From contig JBALWS010000009.1 of the NCBI GenBank assembly GCA_036960405.1, positions 9,025 through 73,024 of the forward strand: 64,000 nt of DNA. Direction: 5' to 3'. Below the pieces are notes generated by a model, which was not told where the DNA came from, did no database searches, and saw only the letters and a list, made by a program, of their open reading frames with translations. Positions within the stretch are counted from its first letter, which is position 1; each line of letters starts with the position of its first letter. Below, piece after piece: positions 1 through 9,168 of this stretch. The translations under genes were made by a program, and so were the position numbers. This stretch comes from Motiliproteus sp036960405. GTDB lineage: Bacteria; Pseudomonadota; Gammaproteobacteria; Pseudomonadales; Balneatricaceae.

Positions 1-58
1 CTTGGTTGGACAGTTCCGGCTCCTGAGCGTCGATAGGGATGAGCACATCGCTGGACAT
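1..58 (-). CDS. Universal stress protein family, N-terminus only (partial)
   Basis: An ATG at 58 on the minus strand opens a frame reading MSSDVLIPIDAQEPELSNQ that runs off the window. It is preceded by a good AAGGAA ribosome site and lies 16 bases after the stop of the TRAP permease. The short hydrophobic start (VLIPID) looks like the first beta strand of a UspA domain. In TAXI-type TRAP operons a UspA gene commonly follows the permease, which supports this name. Only 19 residues are visible, so the call rests mostly on context. Confidence 0.6.
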   Translation of the reverse strand, partial: MSSDVLIPIDAQEPELSNQ

Positions 59-74
59 AATCGTATTCCTTAGC

Positions 75-2681
75 TTAGTTAGCCTGAGCGGCAGCCGCTG
101 CGGCATGGTCGCGACGCCGGCGTTGGCCAAACCACATCAGGGCTAGCAGGATTAACGTTGGAATAAACACCAGCTCTTTGGGTGGTCTATCGGTCGCGAC
201 CAGCACCTGTTGGATCTCCCAGTCAAAGTCGAGGCCCAGCTCTTGTGCAGGGCTGCCAAATGCCACCATGTCGACCACCACCTTTTGCTCCTCCTGGCGG
301 AGCATCAATCCGGCGCTGTTGAGACGGGCTTCACCATCGGCCGGTTCGCCCATGGGCAGCAACACGGTCTTGGTGACCTCGTCGCCATCGAGCGTCATGC
401 CACTGACCAGCAATCGTAGCTGACCGTCTTTTGGTGATTGCTCGGCCAGCGTGGTGATATGGATTGGCGATTGTTCAACCATGGGGGGATAGACTTTGTC
501 CCACCAGAAACCGGGTCGGAACAGCGAGAAGGCGATCAGTATTAGCGCGATGATCTCCCACCAGCGGGTCTTAACCAGCCAGTACCCCTGTGTTGCTGCA
601 GCAAAAACCAGCATCGCGATGATGGCGCTACAAACGGTGATCACCAAAGAGAATATCGAGTCGATACCGATCAGCAGTAGCTGGGTATTAAAGATAAACA
701 TAAACGGCAGGATGGCGGTGCGGATGTCGTAGGTAAAACCCTGGATGCCGGTCTTGATCGGATCACTGCGGGCGATGGCTGCCGCCGCAAAGGCGGCCAA
801 CCCGACCGGTGGCGTGTCGTCGGCCAGAATCCCGAAATAGAACACGAACAGGTGCACCGCGATCAGCGGCACAATTAAACCGTGCTCGGCGCCGAGACTA
901 ACGATGACCGGAGCCATTAGCGTAGAGACCACGATGTAGTTGGCGGTTGTAGGTAACCCCATCCCCAGAATCAGGCTGATAATGGCGGTAAATATCAGCA
1001 TCAACAGCACCGAACCACCGGAGATAAACTCGACGAATTCGGTCATCACCAGGCCGATTCCGGTCAAGGTCACGGTACCGACAACGATACCGGCCGCAGC
1101 AGTGGCCACCCCGATACCGATCATGTTGCGGGCGCCGTTGCCCAGCCCTTCGAACAGCTCGATCCAGCCCTGAAAAACTGCGCCTTTAAGATCACGTTGA
1201 TGACGAAAGAACGCCAACAACGGGCGGTGGGTGACCACAATAAAGATCATGAACACGGTGGCCCAAAATGCCGACAGCCCGGGTGAGAAACGTTCCACCA
1301 TTAGGCACCAGACCAGTACAAAGATCGGTAGCAGGTAATAGAGCCCCGACTTCACCGTCGGACCGACTTCCGGCAGCTCGAGGATTTCAGAGTTGGGGTC
1401 GTCCAGTTTCAGTTCGGGATAGCTGGCCGCGTAGCGGATCAGCAGGACGTAGACGACGGCGACCACCACTGCCAACACCAGGGTAGCGGTATCGCCAAAA
1501 AGAGTCTTGGTCCAGCCCACCCCGTAATAGACCACCGCAGCGATGATGGCGATGCCGATAAAGGTGGTCAGGAACGACAGCAGGCTCTGGGTCAGGGTGG
1601 TGACATGGCGTCGCGGCAGTCCGTGCATATTGGCCTTGAGGGCCTCTAGGTGGACGATGTAGATCAGCGCGATGTAGGAGATCATCGCTGGCAAGATGGC
1701 GTGGGTGATCACCTCGACATAGGAGATGCCGACGTATTCGACCATCAAGAAGGCCGCTGCCCCCATAATCGGCGGGGTCAGCTGGCCGTTGGTCGAGGCG
1801 GCGACCTCTACCGCGCCGGCTTTGATGCCAGAAAAACCGACCCGTTTCATTAATGGGATGGTGAAGGTACCGGTGGTCACCACGTTGGCGATCGACGATC
1901 CTGAGATCAATCCGCTGAGCCCCGACGAGACCACCGCCGCTTTGGCCGGTCCGCCGCGCATATGGCCCAGCAGCGAGAACGCTACCTTGATGAAGTAGTT
2001 ACCGGCTCCGGCCTTATCCAGCAGCGCGCCAAATAGCACGAACAGAAACACAAAACTGGTCGATACCCCCAGCGCGACGCCGAATACACCCTCGGTCGTG
2101 AGCCATTGATGCGACATCGCTTTGTTGAGGCTGGCCCCCTTGTGCGCGATCACATCGGGCATATAGGGGCCGGCAAAGGTGTAGGTTAAAAATACCGTAG
2201 CGACGATCATCAGCGGCGGACCCAGCGCCCGGCGGGTGGCTTCGAGTAGCAGCAGCATGCCGATCACCGCGACCACGATGTCCCGGGTGATGGGGGCACC
2301 GGAGCGTTCGGACAATTCGGCATAGTAGAGGAAGATGTAACTGGCACTGAACGCACCCAGCAGCGCCATGATCCAGTCAAACACGGGGATCCGATCGCGC
2401 CTAGAACTCGATAGTGCGGGGTAGGCGGTGAAGGCCAGGAAGATGGCGAATGCCAGATGGACCGCCCGCGCCTCGGTATCGTTAAGCACCCCGAAATGGA
2501 ATATAAAAGGCAGCGGTGAGGCGTACCAGAGTTGGAACAAGGCCCAGCTGACCGGCGTGATAATCAGCAATTTACCCGCCAGGCCGGAGGGCTTACGCGC
2601 GCCGCTATCGGATTGCGCGACCAGCTCCTGAATATCCTGTTGGGCAGTATCGTCATCGATGGACATACTTGCCTCCGTCAA
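75..2681 (-). CDS. TRAP transporter fused permease (4TM/12TM), TAXI type
   Basis: Inner-membrane permease of a tripartite ATP-independent periplasmic (TRAP) transporter, driving ion-coupled uptake of an organic acid-like substrate handed over by the TAXI binding protein encoded upstream. At 868 aa it is the fused form: a short cytoplasmic N-terminus, about four helices equivalent to the small DctQ subunit, then a DctM-like part with many helices and the conserved glycine-rich SSGLSGLISGSSIANVV and GMGLPTTANYIV loops. After the last large helix block there is a C-terminal extension of roughly 150 residues, as in DUF3394-type fused permeases, ending in another helix and a basic, alanine-rich tail. 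It is the second gene of the operon: binding protein, permease, universal stress protein. The substrate cannot be read from sequence. Confidence 0.95.
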   Translation of the reverse strand: MTEASMSIDDDTAQQDIQELVAQSDSGARKPSGLAGKLLIITPVSWALFQLWYASPLPFIFHFGVLNDTEARAVHLAFAIFLAFTAYPALSSSRRDRIPVFDWIMALLGAFSASYIFLYYAELSERSGAPITRDIVVAVIGMLLLLEATRRALGPPLMIVATVFLTYTFAGPYMPDVIAHKGASLNKAMSHQWLTTEGVFGVALGVSTSFVFLFVLFGALLDKAGAGNYFIKVAFSLLGHMRGGPAKAAVVSSGLSGLISGSSIANVVTTGTFTIPLMKRVGFSGIKAGAVEVAASTNGQLTPPIMGAAAFLMVEYVGISYVEVITHAILPAMISYIALIYIVHLEALKANMHGLPRRHVTTLTQSLLSFLTTFIGIAIIAAVVYYGVGWTKTLFGDTATLVLAVVVAVVYVLLIRYAASYPELKLDDPNSEILELPEVGPTVKSGLYYLLPIFVLVWCLMVERFSPGLSAFWATVFMIFIVVTHRPLLAFFRHQRDLKGAVFQGWIELFEGLGNGARNMIGIGVATAAAGIVVGTVTLTGIGLVMTEFVEFISGGSVLLMLIFTAIISLILGMGLPTTANYIVVSTLMAPVIVSLGAEHGLIVPLIAVHLFVFYFGILADDTPPVGLAAFAAAAIARSDPIKTGIQGFTYDIRTAILPFMFIFNTQLLLIGIDSIFSLVITVCSAIIAMLVFAAATQGYWLVKTRWWEIIALILIAFSLFRPGFWWDKVYPPMVEQSPIHITTLAEQSPKDGQLRLLVSGMTLDGDEVTKTVLLPMGEPADGEARLNSAGLMLRQEEQKVVVDMVAFGSPAQELGLDFDWEIQQVLVATDRPPKELVFIPTLILLALMWFGQRRRRDHAAAAAAQAN

Positions 2682-2725
2682 CGGTGAGTGACTCGGACCT
2701 TGTTGTGATAAGGAAGAGACTCCCC

Positions 2726-2744
2726 GAAGCGGCGAGCGCCTCGA
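2726..2744 (-). promoter_or_regulatory. Intercistronic stem-loop between TAXI and TRAP permease genes
   Basis: In the minus-strand transcript CGAGGCG pairs with CGCUUCG across a five-base loop (one G-U pair). It sits just downstream of the stop of the binding-protein gene and has no T run. Such hairpins often stabilise the abundant upstream message of a binding-protein gene relative to its permease. That role is an inference. Confidence 0.45.
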
Positions 2745-2756
2745 GGAAGGGTGGGC

Positions 2757-3734
2757 TTACATCAAACCGGCTTCTTTGTAGTACTTAGCCGCACCCGGAT
2801 GCAGTGGGGCCGAGAGACCGTCTTTGATCATCTGTTCCTTCTTCAGATTGGCAAAAGCCGGATGCAGTTTTTTGAATGTATCGAAGTTCTCGAATACCGC
2901 TTTGACCACCTGGTAGATCACGTCGTCCGGGGTATTGGTCGAGGAGACGAAGGTCGCGCCGACACCGAAGGTCATCACGTCGGCATCGCTGCCCCGGTAC
3001 ATGCCGCCAGGGATCATCGCGGTGCGGTAGTAGCTGTTATCGTTCACCAGCGCATCGACCTCGGCGCCGCTGACCTCTACCAGCACACTGTCGCAGGAGG
3101 TGGTGGCTTCCTTGATCGAGCCACTGGGGTGACCGACGGTGAATACCATCGCATCGATCTTGTTGTCACACAGCGCCGAGGACTGCTCAGAAGATTTGAG
3201 TTCTGAAGCCAGCGCGAAGCTGTCCTTGGTCCAGCCCTTGGCCTCCATTAGCACCTCCATGGTGCCGCGTTGGCCCGAACCCGGGTTGCCGATGTTGACC
3301 CGTTTACCCTTCAGGTCATCGATATGCTTGATCCCCGAATCGGTTCGAGCGACGACCGTGAAGGGTTCAGGGTGGACCGAGAAGATCGCCCGTAACTCCT
3401 TGTTGGCACCGGCTTTTTCAAACTTACTGGAACCATGATAGGCATGGTACTGCCAATCCGACTGGGCCACGCCCATATCCAGTTCGCCTTCGCGGATGGT
3501 ATTGAGGTTGTAGACCGAGCCGCCGGTGCTCTCGACACTGCAGCGAATGCCGTGGTCTTTTCTGCCCTTATTGACCAGCCGGCAGATCGAACCACCGGTG
3601 GGGTAGTAAACCCCGGTGACACCACCGGTACCGATGGTCACGAACTGCTGTTCAGCCGCCATAGCGGGAGCCGTCGCGGACAGGCCGATGGCGGCCGAAA
3701 GCGTGACGCTAGCGAGTGTATTGAATTTAATCAT
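2757..3734 (-). CDS. TAXI family TRAP transporter solute-binding protein
   Basis: Periplasmic substrate receptor of the adjacent TRAP permease. It has a clear Sec signal peptide (basic start, hydrophobic stretch, cleavage near AMAAEQ) followed by the TAXI hallmark GTGGVTGVYYPTGGSIC at the start of the mature protein. The 325-aa length and the downstream features (KGKRVNIGNPGSGQR, cysteine pairs) are normal for the family. It is the first gene of a minus-strand operon with the fused permease 75 bases downstream. TAXI receptors usually bind small anionic metabolites such as glutamate or keto acids; the ligand here is unknown. Confidence 0.95.
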   Translation of the reverse strand: MIKFNTLASVTLSAAIGLSATAPAMAAEQQFVTIGTGGVTGVYYPTGGSICRLVNKGRKDHGIRCSVESTGGSVYNLNTIREGELDMGVAQSDWQYHAYHGSSKFEKAGANKELRAIFSVHPEPFTVVARTDSGIKHIDDLKGKRVNIGNPGSGQRGTMEVLMEAKGWTKDSFALASELKSSEQSSALCDNKIDAMVFTVGHPSGSIKEATTSCDSVLVEVSGAEVDALVNDNSYYRTAMIPGGMYRGSDADVMTFGVGATFVSSTNTPDDVIYQVVKAVFENFDTFKKLHPAFANLKKEQMIKDGLSAPLHPGAAKYYKEAGLM

Positions 3735-3752
3735 GGGATATTTACCTGCCTA

Positions 3753-3917
3753 AACATGTTGCTGTTATGAGCCAGCGGTGAGAAACATCCACAACCGGGT
3801 ACTACGGCACCTAGCGACTCGTGAGAAGTTTTTTTACTGCTAACAAGAACATGTAAATACAGGCTGCAAAATCACAGAGGGTGATACATCTTGCGCGGGT
3901 GACGCACAACATGTTCT
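3753..3917. promoter_or_regulatory. AACATGTT motif cluster upstream of the TAXI operon
   Basis: The 500-base stretch between the TAXI gene and the tRNA holds no gene that I can see. It does contain the palindrome AACATGTT at 3753-3760 and 3908-3915 and a one-base variant AACATGTA at 3848-3855. The two outer-most long copies also form a 9-bp inverted repeat (AGAACATGT at 3846, ACATGTTCT at 3909). The placement upstream of the operon start suggests operator sites, but no regulator is encoded next to it. Confidence 0.3.
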
Positions 3918-4234
3918 AGCGTGTTGGTTAATTTATAGCCAATAATTACTCAATCTGCCTAGTTTATAGATACCACTGCCTGGGTACGGCCCATCGACTA
4001 TCAGCACATCGATACCGGAGCCGATCACCAACTGGCCTGCAGGAAAGTAGCTGGCAGCGATAGAGGGGGTGCTGCGATGCCGTCGATTTTGGCACTAGAA
4101 TAATTCAGGGACATCGTGGCACGGTTAACGCGGCGGCGGTGGCGCTGGAGTAACAAGTGGGGTGAGTAGAGTTGTGTTTGTAAGAGGCGTTTTCTATGCT
4201 TTTAGCTGCTGGAAACAGCCCTCGCAACATAGAT

Positions 4235-4311
4235 CGGCGTGTAGCGCAGTTTGGTAGCGCACATCCTTCGGGAGGATGGGGTCGGAGGTTCAAATCCTCT
4301 CACGCCGACCA
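4235..4311 (+). tRNA. tRNA-Pro (anticodon CGG)
   Basis: A complete 77-base cloverleaf. The acceptor stem CGGCGTG pairs with CACGCCG followed by ACCA; there is a D-arm around TAGCGCAGTTTGGTAGCGC; the anticodon stem CATCC/GGATG holds the loop TTCGGGA (anticodon CGG); the T-arm contains GGTTCAAATCC. It closely resembles E. coli proK. Its 3' half, from the anticodon stem onward, is repeated exactly at 15099-15147, so this gene is the insertion target of the element that follows and has been kept functional by it. Confidence 0.97.
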
Positions 4312-4313
4312 TT
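4265..4313 (+). repeat. attL core (49-bp direct repeat, left copy)
   Basis: Starts in the anticodon stem of tRNA-Pro and runs through its CCA end plus two bases. It is identical over 49 bases to 15099-15147. Identity ends at 4314 (A versus T at 15148) and before 4265 (T versus G at 15098), which fixes the element's boundaries to within the repeat. Confidence 0.95.
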
Positions 4314-4366
4314 AAATCAATGAGTTACGTTGTATATCTTGGTTTGTTATGTTTATTATTTAGACA

Positions 4367-4390
4367 GTAAGTCCACCGTAAGTCCAAATT
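4367..4390 (+). repeat. Putative integrase arm-type site pair, left end
   Basis: Two copies of GTAAGTCCA spaced 11 bp apart, followed by AATT, 54 bases inside attL. The same 24 bases occur in the same orientation at 14939-14962 next to the integrase start. Paired short direct repeats flanking the core on both sides are the usual layout of arm-binding sites for tyrosine integrases with an N-terminal arm-binding domain. Confidence 0.7.
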
Positions 4391-4464
4391 ATTTCAAGTT
4401 TTAGCCTATGCATTGATCCGAAAATCTTAAAGGTGATTGTTTAAAGCGGGAGACAGAGCGCCCA

Positions 4465-5046
4465 ATGTGTGGACGAATTGATATCGATGGCGAGCGTTTG
4501 AGTCATGACATCTCCGAGATGCTGAGCTTCGATTTCCATGTCGAAACGAACCATGACCTGCGCCCCACCCAAACTATCCAGACCCTCGTGTCAGGTCAAC
4601 AGGGTTTTGAGCAGATGGATGCCTCTTGGGGCATCAAACCGAGCTGGTCAAAGCAGCTGCTGATCAATGCGAAAGCCGAAACGGTCGATCAGAAGCCAAC
4701 CTTCAAACAAGCCTTTAGGGAGAGGCGCTGTATCGTGCCTTGCAGTGGTTGGTATGAGTGGCGGGATGAAGGTGGATCAAGAAAGCAGAAGTACCACTTT
4801 AAACATGCAGACGGATCGCCTCTGTTGATGGCGGCGATCTGGTATCCATCAGCAGCTGAAGACGGCAGTCGCCAGGTAGTCACGCTAACCACAGAGCCAA
4901 GTACCCAATGTGCAGAGTACCACTCTAGGATGCCGTTGCTGATTGAACAAGAAAATCTAGATGTTTGGTTAGGAGGTAAGTCATCTGTACCACTACTAAT
5001 GATTGCAACAAGTAAGGTTGATTTGTTTTTCATTACTTCAATATAA
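4465..5046 (+). CDS. SRAP domain protein (SOS response-associated peptidase family, YedK/HMCES-like)
   Basis: SRAP proteins form a covalent link to abasic sites in single-stranded DNA through the amino group and thiol of Cys2. Here the essential MCGR start is present, which fixes the initiation codon. So are the active-site asparagine in LLINAKAET, the glutamate of GWYEW and the histidine of HSRMP. The usual length is about 220 residues. This one is 193 and its last 20 residues (from VPLLM) do not look like the family tail, so the C-terminus is probably shortened or altered. It is the first gene inside attL and the only cargo gene on the plus strand near that end. SRAP genes are common on phages and islands. 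Protection of the element's single-stranded replication intermediates is a reasonable inference. Confidence 0.9.
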   Translation: MCGRIDIDGERLSHDISEMLSFDFHVETNHDLRPTQTIQTLVSGQQGFEQMDASWGIKPSWSKQLLINAKAETVDQKPTFKQAFRERRCIVPCSGWYEWRDEGGSRKQKYHFKHADGSPLLMAAIWYPSAAEDGSRQVVTLTTEPSTQCAEYHSRMPLLIEQENLDVWLGGKSSVPLLMIATSKVDLFFITSI

Positions 5047-5129
5047 ATATGATTTTTGGCAAGCTATTTATTATTGTGGCTACAAAAATAAATCTGCTCC
5101 TGTTTGATTAAAGTTATTGTTTTATGATG

Positions 5130-5825
5130 CTAGTTGCTCGTGAATTCAATAGCTTGACGTACTATGTGACTTCTGAGATGTGTTAGTTCTTCAATTCCTA
5201 GAATGTTTCGTACCTTGCTCTTTATCGCATCAGCTGCATAATCTTTGTTAAATGCTTTGTCTTCCTGCATGTTCATTATTTCTAAGAATAGCTTAAAAGA
5301 TTCATCAATTTTATTACTTCGTTGCTTTGCATACCTCTTATCAGATTTTACGGTCTTAACGAAATGAGTGCTAGCACCAAGGTTTCTAAGTGCTTGCTCA
5401 AACACGGCTAGATCTGAGTTGATTTCATTAGTTAGCCAAGTTGCATAGTCATCACGAAGAAAATTGAGTTCTCTAGCATGGTTTAAAGCCATATCCGTTG
5501 GGCCCTCTTTAAACAATGTGTTCGTACATTCAATTACTTCGTCCATATATTTTTCACAGAACTCAGCATGCTTGTCAAATGCAATGCTTGCCATGTGTGA
5601 AGCAGAACCTAATGTAAAAAACTGCTGTTTTCGTTGAATCTCAAGTTGCTTCTCATGAGTTGCATGATCTCTAGTAAGTTGAAAAAGCGCGCCTATTAAA
5701 GCGAATGCACCAGGAGTTGCCATTGCTCCCTTATAAATTTCAGATACAGGAAAAAATACTACTGCAAAAAAGGATAATATAAATACAGAAAGCAGAATAA
5801 TATAGCTCATAGTATTGTGTTTCAT
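5130..5825 (-). CDS. Two-helix membrane protein, partner of the PHP-ATPase
   Basis: I do not recognise a named family. From the ATG at 5825 (preceded by GAGAGG) the 231-residue protein has two N-terminal membrane helices (about residues 6-24 and 30-48, with a short FFPVSEIYKG loop) and then a long cytoplasmic, charged, mostly helical domain. An in-frame ATG 24 bases upstream lacks a ribosome site. The gene lies 43 bases after the PHP-ATPase stop, on the same strand and with the same low GC content, so the two are almost certainly co-transcribed. A membrane-anchored helical protein paired with a nuclease-like ATPase is typical of abortive-infection effectors or sensors, but no effector domain is visible. 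Confidence 0.75.
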   Translation of the reverse strand: MKHNTMSYIILLSVFILSFFAVVFFPVSEIYKGAMATPGAFALIGALFQLTRDHATHEKQLEIQRKQQFFTLGSASHMASIAFDKHAEFCEKYMDEVIECTNTLFKEGPTDMALNHARELNFLRDDYATWLTNEINSDLAVFEQALRNLGASTHFVKTVKSDKRYAKQRSNKIDESFKLFLEIMNMQEDKAFNKDYAADAIKSKVRNILGIEELTHLRSHIVRQAIEFTSN

Positions 5826-5868
5826 AATGCCTCTCGGTTTGTTGTTCAATATTTATTGATATTGTTCT

Positions 5869-8800
5869 CTAGGAATCTTGATGTTCATAATATTTATTTT
5901 TCCGAGTATTAAATGCTGGCATGGCACCCTCTAGAACCTCAACAATTTTCTGATTAACTCCTTTGTTCTCAATGCTTCCCGATAGAGTAGAGAAACTGTA
6001 GTTGTTCACTTTATCTAACTCTACGTATATCACTTGCTCGGCATCTGAAACTACTGCAAGGTTAGGGTTGTGCGTAACCATTATGATCTGCCTTTTCTTT
6101 TTTGCAGCTCTAATGAATGGCACCAGAACTGTCGCTACACTATGGTTATCAAGGTTGTCTTCTGGTTGATCAATAATTAGAGGGATTTCATTTTTATCTA
6201 ACAGTAGATAGAAAACTAGCAATAATGCACCACGCTCTCCAGGGGATAATTTATCAATTTCCTTATCACCTTGCTTCAGCTGATAGTTATTAGTTAAAAA
6301 ACTTAATGAAAATATATAGTCGTATAATTCTTGTGCGTTTTTAACTTGTTGGGAAACAACGCGTGTTATATTGTTTTGACCACTTCTTTTGTCAGCGTGT
6401 AGCGCTTCCATTATTTTGTTAAGCAATCCGATTACGCTATCTTTGTTATCAAAATCAATTTCACTTGTTAGTGAGTTTAGTTCTTTTTCAGCTCCTTCTT
6501 TACTATGGAATGAACCCATTTTGTTTTGAAGGATATGACTTAAAAAACTTGAATAGAAGTCAGATGATTTAACGAGTGAAGCATCTATTTCAATTTTATA
6601 ATCTTTTAATGTATCAGAGTTTTCAGAAATTATTTCGTTCAGTCTGTTTCTTGCATTTTTATAAATCGCAATGATCTCTTGCTTTTTATCAAAAACGTTC
6701 CCTACTAACTTCATGCGTTTTTTATAGTTGATTTCAAGTATTTCTGGTAGTTTGTCTTTTAGATAAGATAACTCGAATTCAAAGAATCTTATCGTGTTTT
6801 TATCTCCTTCTTTCCCTGTTATAGTTTCCCTGTCTTTATTCCAATTGTGCATTGCTGTTAAATAAGTTTGATAAACTTGCTGCTCAGAGTCGAGCTTTCC
6901 TTTTTCTAGCTTTAGTTTGATCTGTACTATTTCAAGTTGTTCGTGAAGTGATTTTGCAGGTATGGTTCCACTTGAAATGATATCTTGTTTAGATTCGCCG
7001 AGAAGCTTTTTAGCCACTTCAAGTAAGGATTCTTCTTTTTCTAACGCTTTGTCCAATTCCTCTTCGTTTGTCTCTATTGAGATTAGTTTGTCGATGTTGA
7101 TATTTAAACCAGATAGTTGCTCACTAAGCGTATTGGTAAAGATATTGAAGTCAATTATCTTTTGTCTAATGCTTGCCTTAACATTAGTTATGTCTTGGAT
7201 CTTTTTAAGTGCATCACTCTTGATAGATTCATATCTTTTTATTTCGTATTCGAATTCTTGGATTTTATCTCTAATGTCGCTGATTGTTTTGTTTGCTGTC
7301 TCATGATGTTGTCTTTTTAAAGGGTCTTCGTTTGGATTTGGAACTAACTTTGGTTCTTCTAGTGCATCGAGTTCTTCTTTTTTCTTGTTTAATTTGTTTC
7401 TAATTTCTGTTTGATAGCTGTCCGTAGCTTTGTTTTCCAAATCAATGATGTTCTTGTTAATTTCTTTGATGTTGTTTATTACGGCGCTCAATTCTGAATT
7501 TACCGCTTCCGTTTTTTTATTAATTAAATCTTTGAAGCTTAATGTGTTAAGTTTTTCTGTTTCTGGGATATGTGAAAAAACAACACTTTCTATTTCATTT
7601 TGGAATTCAACTGTAGAACTTATTTCGTTAGTAAGGCGCTCAAAACGTCCTTGTGGAAGATATTTTACTTCTAGTATTTCTGTTTTTTCAGGAGACTCAT
7701 TTAGGTTTTTCTTATCTTCGTGATTGCTTTCCCAAGTCAAGGTGGCCTCAAAATTCTTTGCTACCTTTCCTTTCTTTTCTCTGAATTTCTTGTCGGTCAA
7801 AAAAGAAAAGTCATCATTATTATAGTAGTTTGAACAAAGTGAAATGATGTCGGCAATCGCACTTTTACCGCTACCCTTGTTACCAATGATTGCAACTAAT
7901 TCACTATTGATTGGGATCGTTGTATTCTTAAACCAAATGCTGTTCTTATCGTCGTATTCATCAATCTGATTAATAGATAGACTCTTTATATATTTAGTTC
8001 TGTTTTTCGCTACTCTTTCTAATAGTGGTGGTCTATCACCGACAAAAACCCGTTCTTTAGGTTCGTTTATTACTTGCCTAAGTCCATCGAAGGTTGGGTC
8101 AGCTTTGAGCCATGTGAAGCACTTTCCTATACGATCTTTGTCTTCAGATGTTGAAAAATAATGCGCGTCACTACAATCAAGAAGTAAGTCATTAACTCCT
8201 TGGTTAGTTAATTGATTTTTAGACTTGATAAATGATTCGATAGATTCTGCTGATGTGAAGACAATATCAGATTTGTTAATAATGGATTTTTTAGTAGCGA
8301 TTGAGGAATCGGTCCATTTAAGCTCGGCCCATTCTGTTTTTCCAATTGCTATTAGGTGTTTTCCTTCAAAGCAGTCTTTTTGAAGGGACTGGAATATCTG
8401 GTCTTCTTTTAGGTTGAGGTTGTTGAAACCTTCTACTAAATCAGAGCCATATTTATATCTTTCAGACTCTGGAATGGAACGTTTTATGGATCTTCCTAAA
8501 TCTTTTACGCTTTCGTAGGTTATAGCTCTAGTCCATTTTTCCCCACTATTTAAGACGTAGCTCTGGTCAAGGGTGTTGAGGAATTGACTTCTTATTGTTT
8601 CAACTGAAATTTCATCAGAAAAAATAACGTGCAAGTTTATTCTTTTATGATTTCCGAAATCTACACCTGCAAATTTGTCTATTCTAAATTCTACAACAGG
8701 GAGTAGCTTTAGATTCTTAAGTCTGCCGTTATTAGTCTGTTCGGTTTTTAGTTTTTCGTAACCATCAATAAATAAATAATCATTAATCCCTATGACTGCA

Positions 8801-8952
8801 AATTCTTCAGGTAGGTTTTCAAGGTCACATATATAGCGTTCCCAAGTCTCCTTGTCATCCTTTCCATACATTTGATAAACAGATGAAGGTGTATGAACAT
8901 GTAAATCCCACTTCCTCCACTCCGCGCCTTTTGAATAAACATTGTTTTTCAT
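5869..8952 (-). CDS. PHP domain-SMC-like ATPase, TrlF/Ppl-type candidate defence protein
   Basis: The protein joins an N-terminal PHP phosphoesterase domain to an ABC/SMC-type ATPase. The PHP domain shows DLHVHTPSS near residue 15 and a CSDAHYF metal-site motif near residue 260. The Walker A motif GNKGSGKS is near residue 356. A long charged coiled-coil region spans about 470-800, followed by the signature LSPGERGALL near 900, Walker B PLIIDQPEDNLDN near 925 and the H-loop VTHNPN near 957. This is the architecture of TrlF-family proteins and of the single-gene defence protein Ppl. The ATG at 8952 is preceded by AGGAT and immediately precedes conserved sequence, so the longer reading from 8985 is less likely; this gives 1027 aa. 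It is followed by a co-directional membrane protein. Phage defence is inferred from the family and location. Confidence 0.9.
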   Translation of the reverse strand: MKNNVYSKGAEWRKWDLHVHTPSSVYQMYGKDDKETWERYICDLENLPEEFAVIGINDYLFIDGYEKLKTEQTNNGRLKNLKLLPVVEFRIDKFAGVDFGNHKRINLHVIFSDEISVETIRSQFLNTLDQSYVLNSGEKWTRAITYESVKDLGRSIKRSIPESERYKYGSDLVEGFNNLNLKEDQIFQSLQKDCFEGKHLIAIGKTEWAELKWTDSSIATKKSIINKSDIVFTSAESIESFIKSKNQLTNQGVNDLLLDCSDAHYFSTSEDKDRIGKCFTWLKADPTFDGLRQVINEPKERVFVGDRPPLLERVAKNRTKYIKSLSINQIDEYDDKNSIWFKNTTIPINSELVAIIGNKGSGKSAIADIISLCSNYYNNDDFSFLTDKKFREKKGKVAKNFEATLTWESNHEDKKNLNESPEKTEILEVKYLPQGRFERLTNEISSTVEFQNEIESVVFSHIPETEKLNTLSFKDLINKKTEAVNSELSAVINNIKEINKNIIDLENKATDSYQTEIRNKLNKKKEELDALEEPKLVPNPNEDPLKRQHHETANKTISDIRDKIQEFEYEIKRYESIKSDALKKIQDITNVKASIRQKIIDFNIFTNTLSEQLSGLNINIDKLISIETNEEELDKALEKEESLLEVAKKLLGESKQDIISSGTIPAKSLHEQLEIVQIKLKLEKGKLDSEQQVYQTYLTAMHNWNKDRETITGKEGDKNTIRFFEFELSYLKDKLPEILEINYKKRMKLVGNVFDKKQEIIAIYKNARNRLNEIISENSDTLKDYKIEIDASLVKSSDFYSSFLSHILQNKMGSFHSKEGAEKELNSLTSEIDFDNKDSVIGLLNKIMEALHADKRSGQNNITRVVSQQVKNAQELYDYIFSLSFLTNNYQLKQGDKEIDKLSPGERGALLLVFYLLLDKNEIPLIIDQPEDNLDNHSVATVLVPFIRAAKKKRQIIMVTHNPNLAVVSDAEQVIYVELDKVNNYSFSTLSGSIENKGVNQKIVEVLEGAMPAFNTRKNKYYEHQDS

Positions 8953-9168
8953 ATTAATCCTATAATTAAATGGTAACCGATGCATATTGCTTTACTGTCG
9001 CTTCAAGGTATGGCTTGGTGAAGGCGTATTGAAATACCATAAAGCATCCTGCCGGGCATGACTCCTTGTCAGTAGGTCATACTGTTGTAACCTTAATTGT
9101 CTTTTATATCAACGCGGTTAGTATGGATTACGTTGACCTATCTTCATTCTTGGAATCCTCGTCCCTCT

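Noticed and set aside
4105..4293. 62-codon minus-strand frame across the tRNA
   Set aside because: It covers the tRNA-Pro gene and has no coding features.
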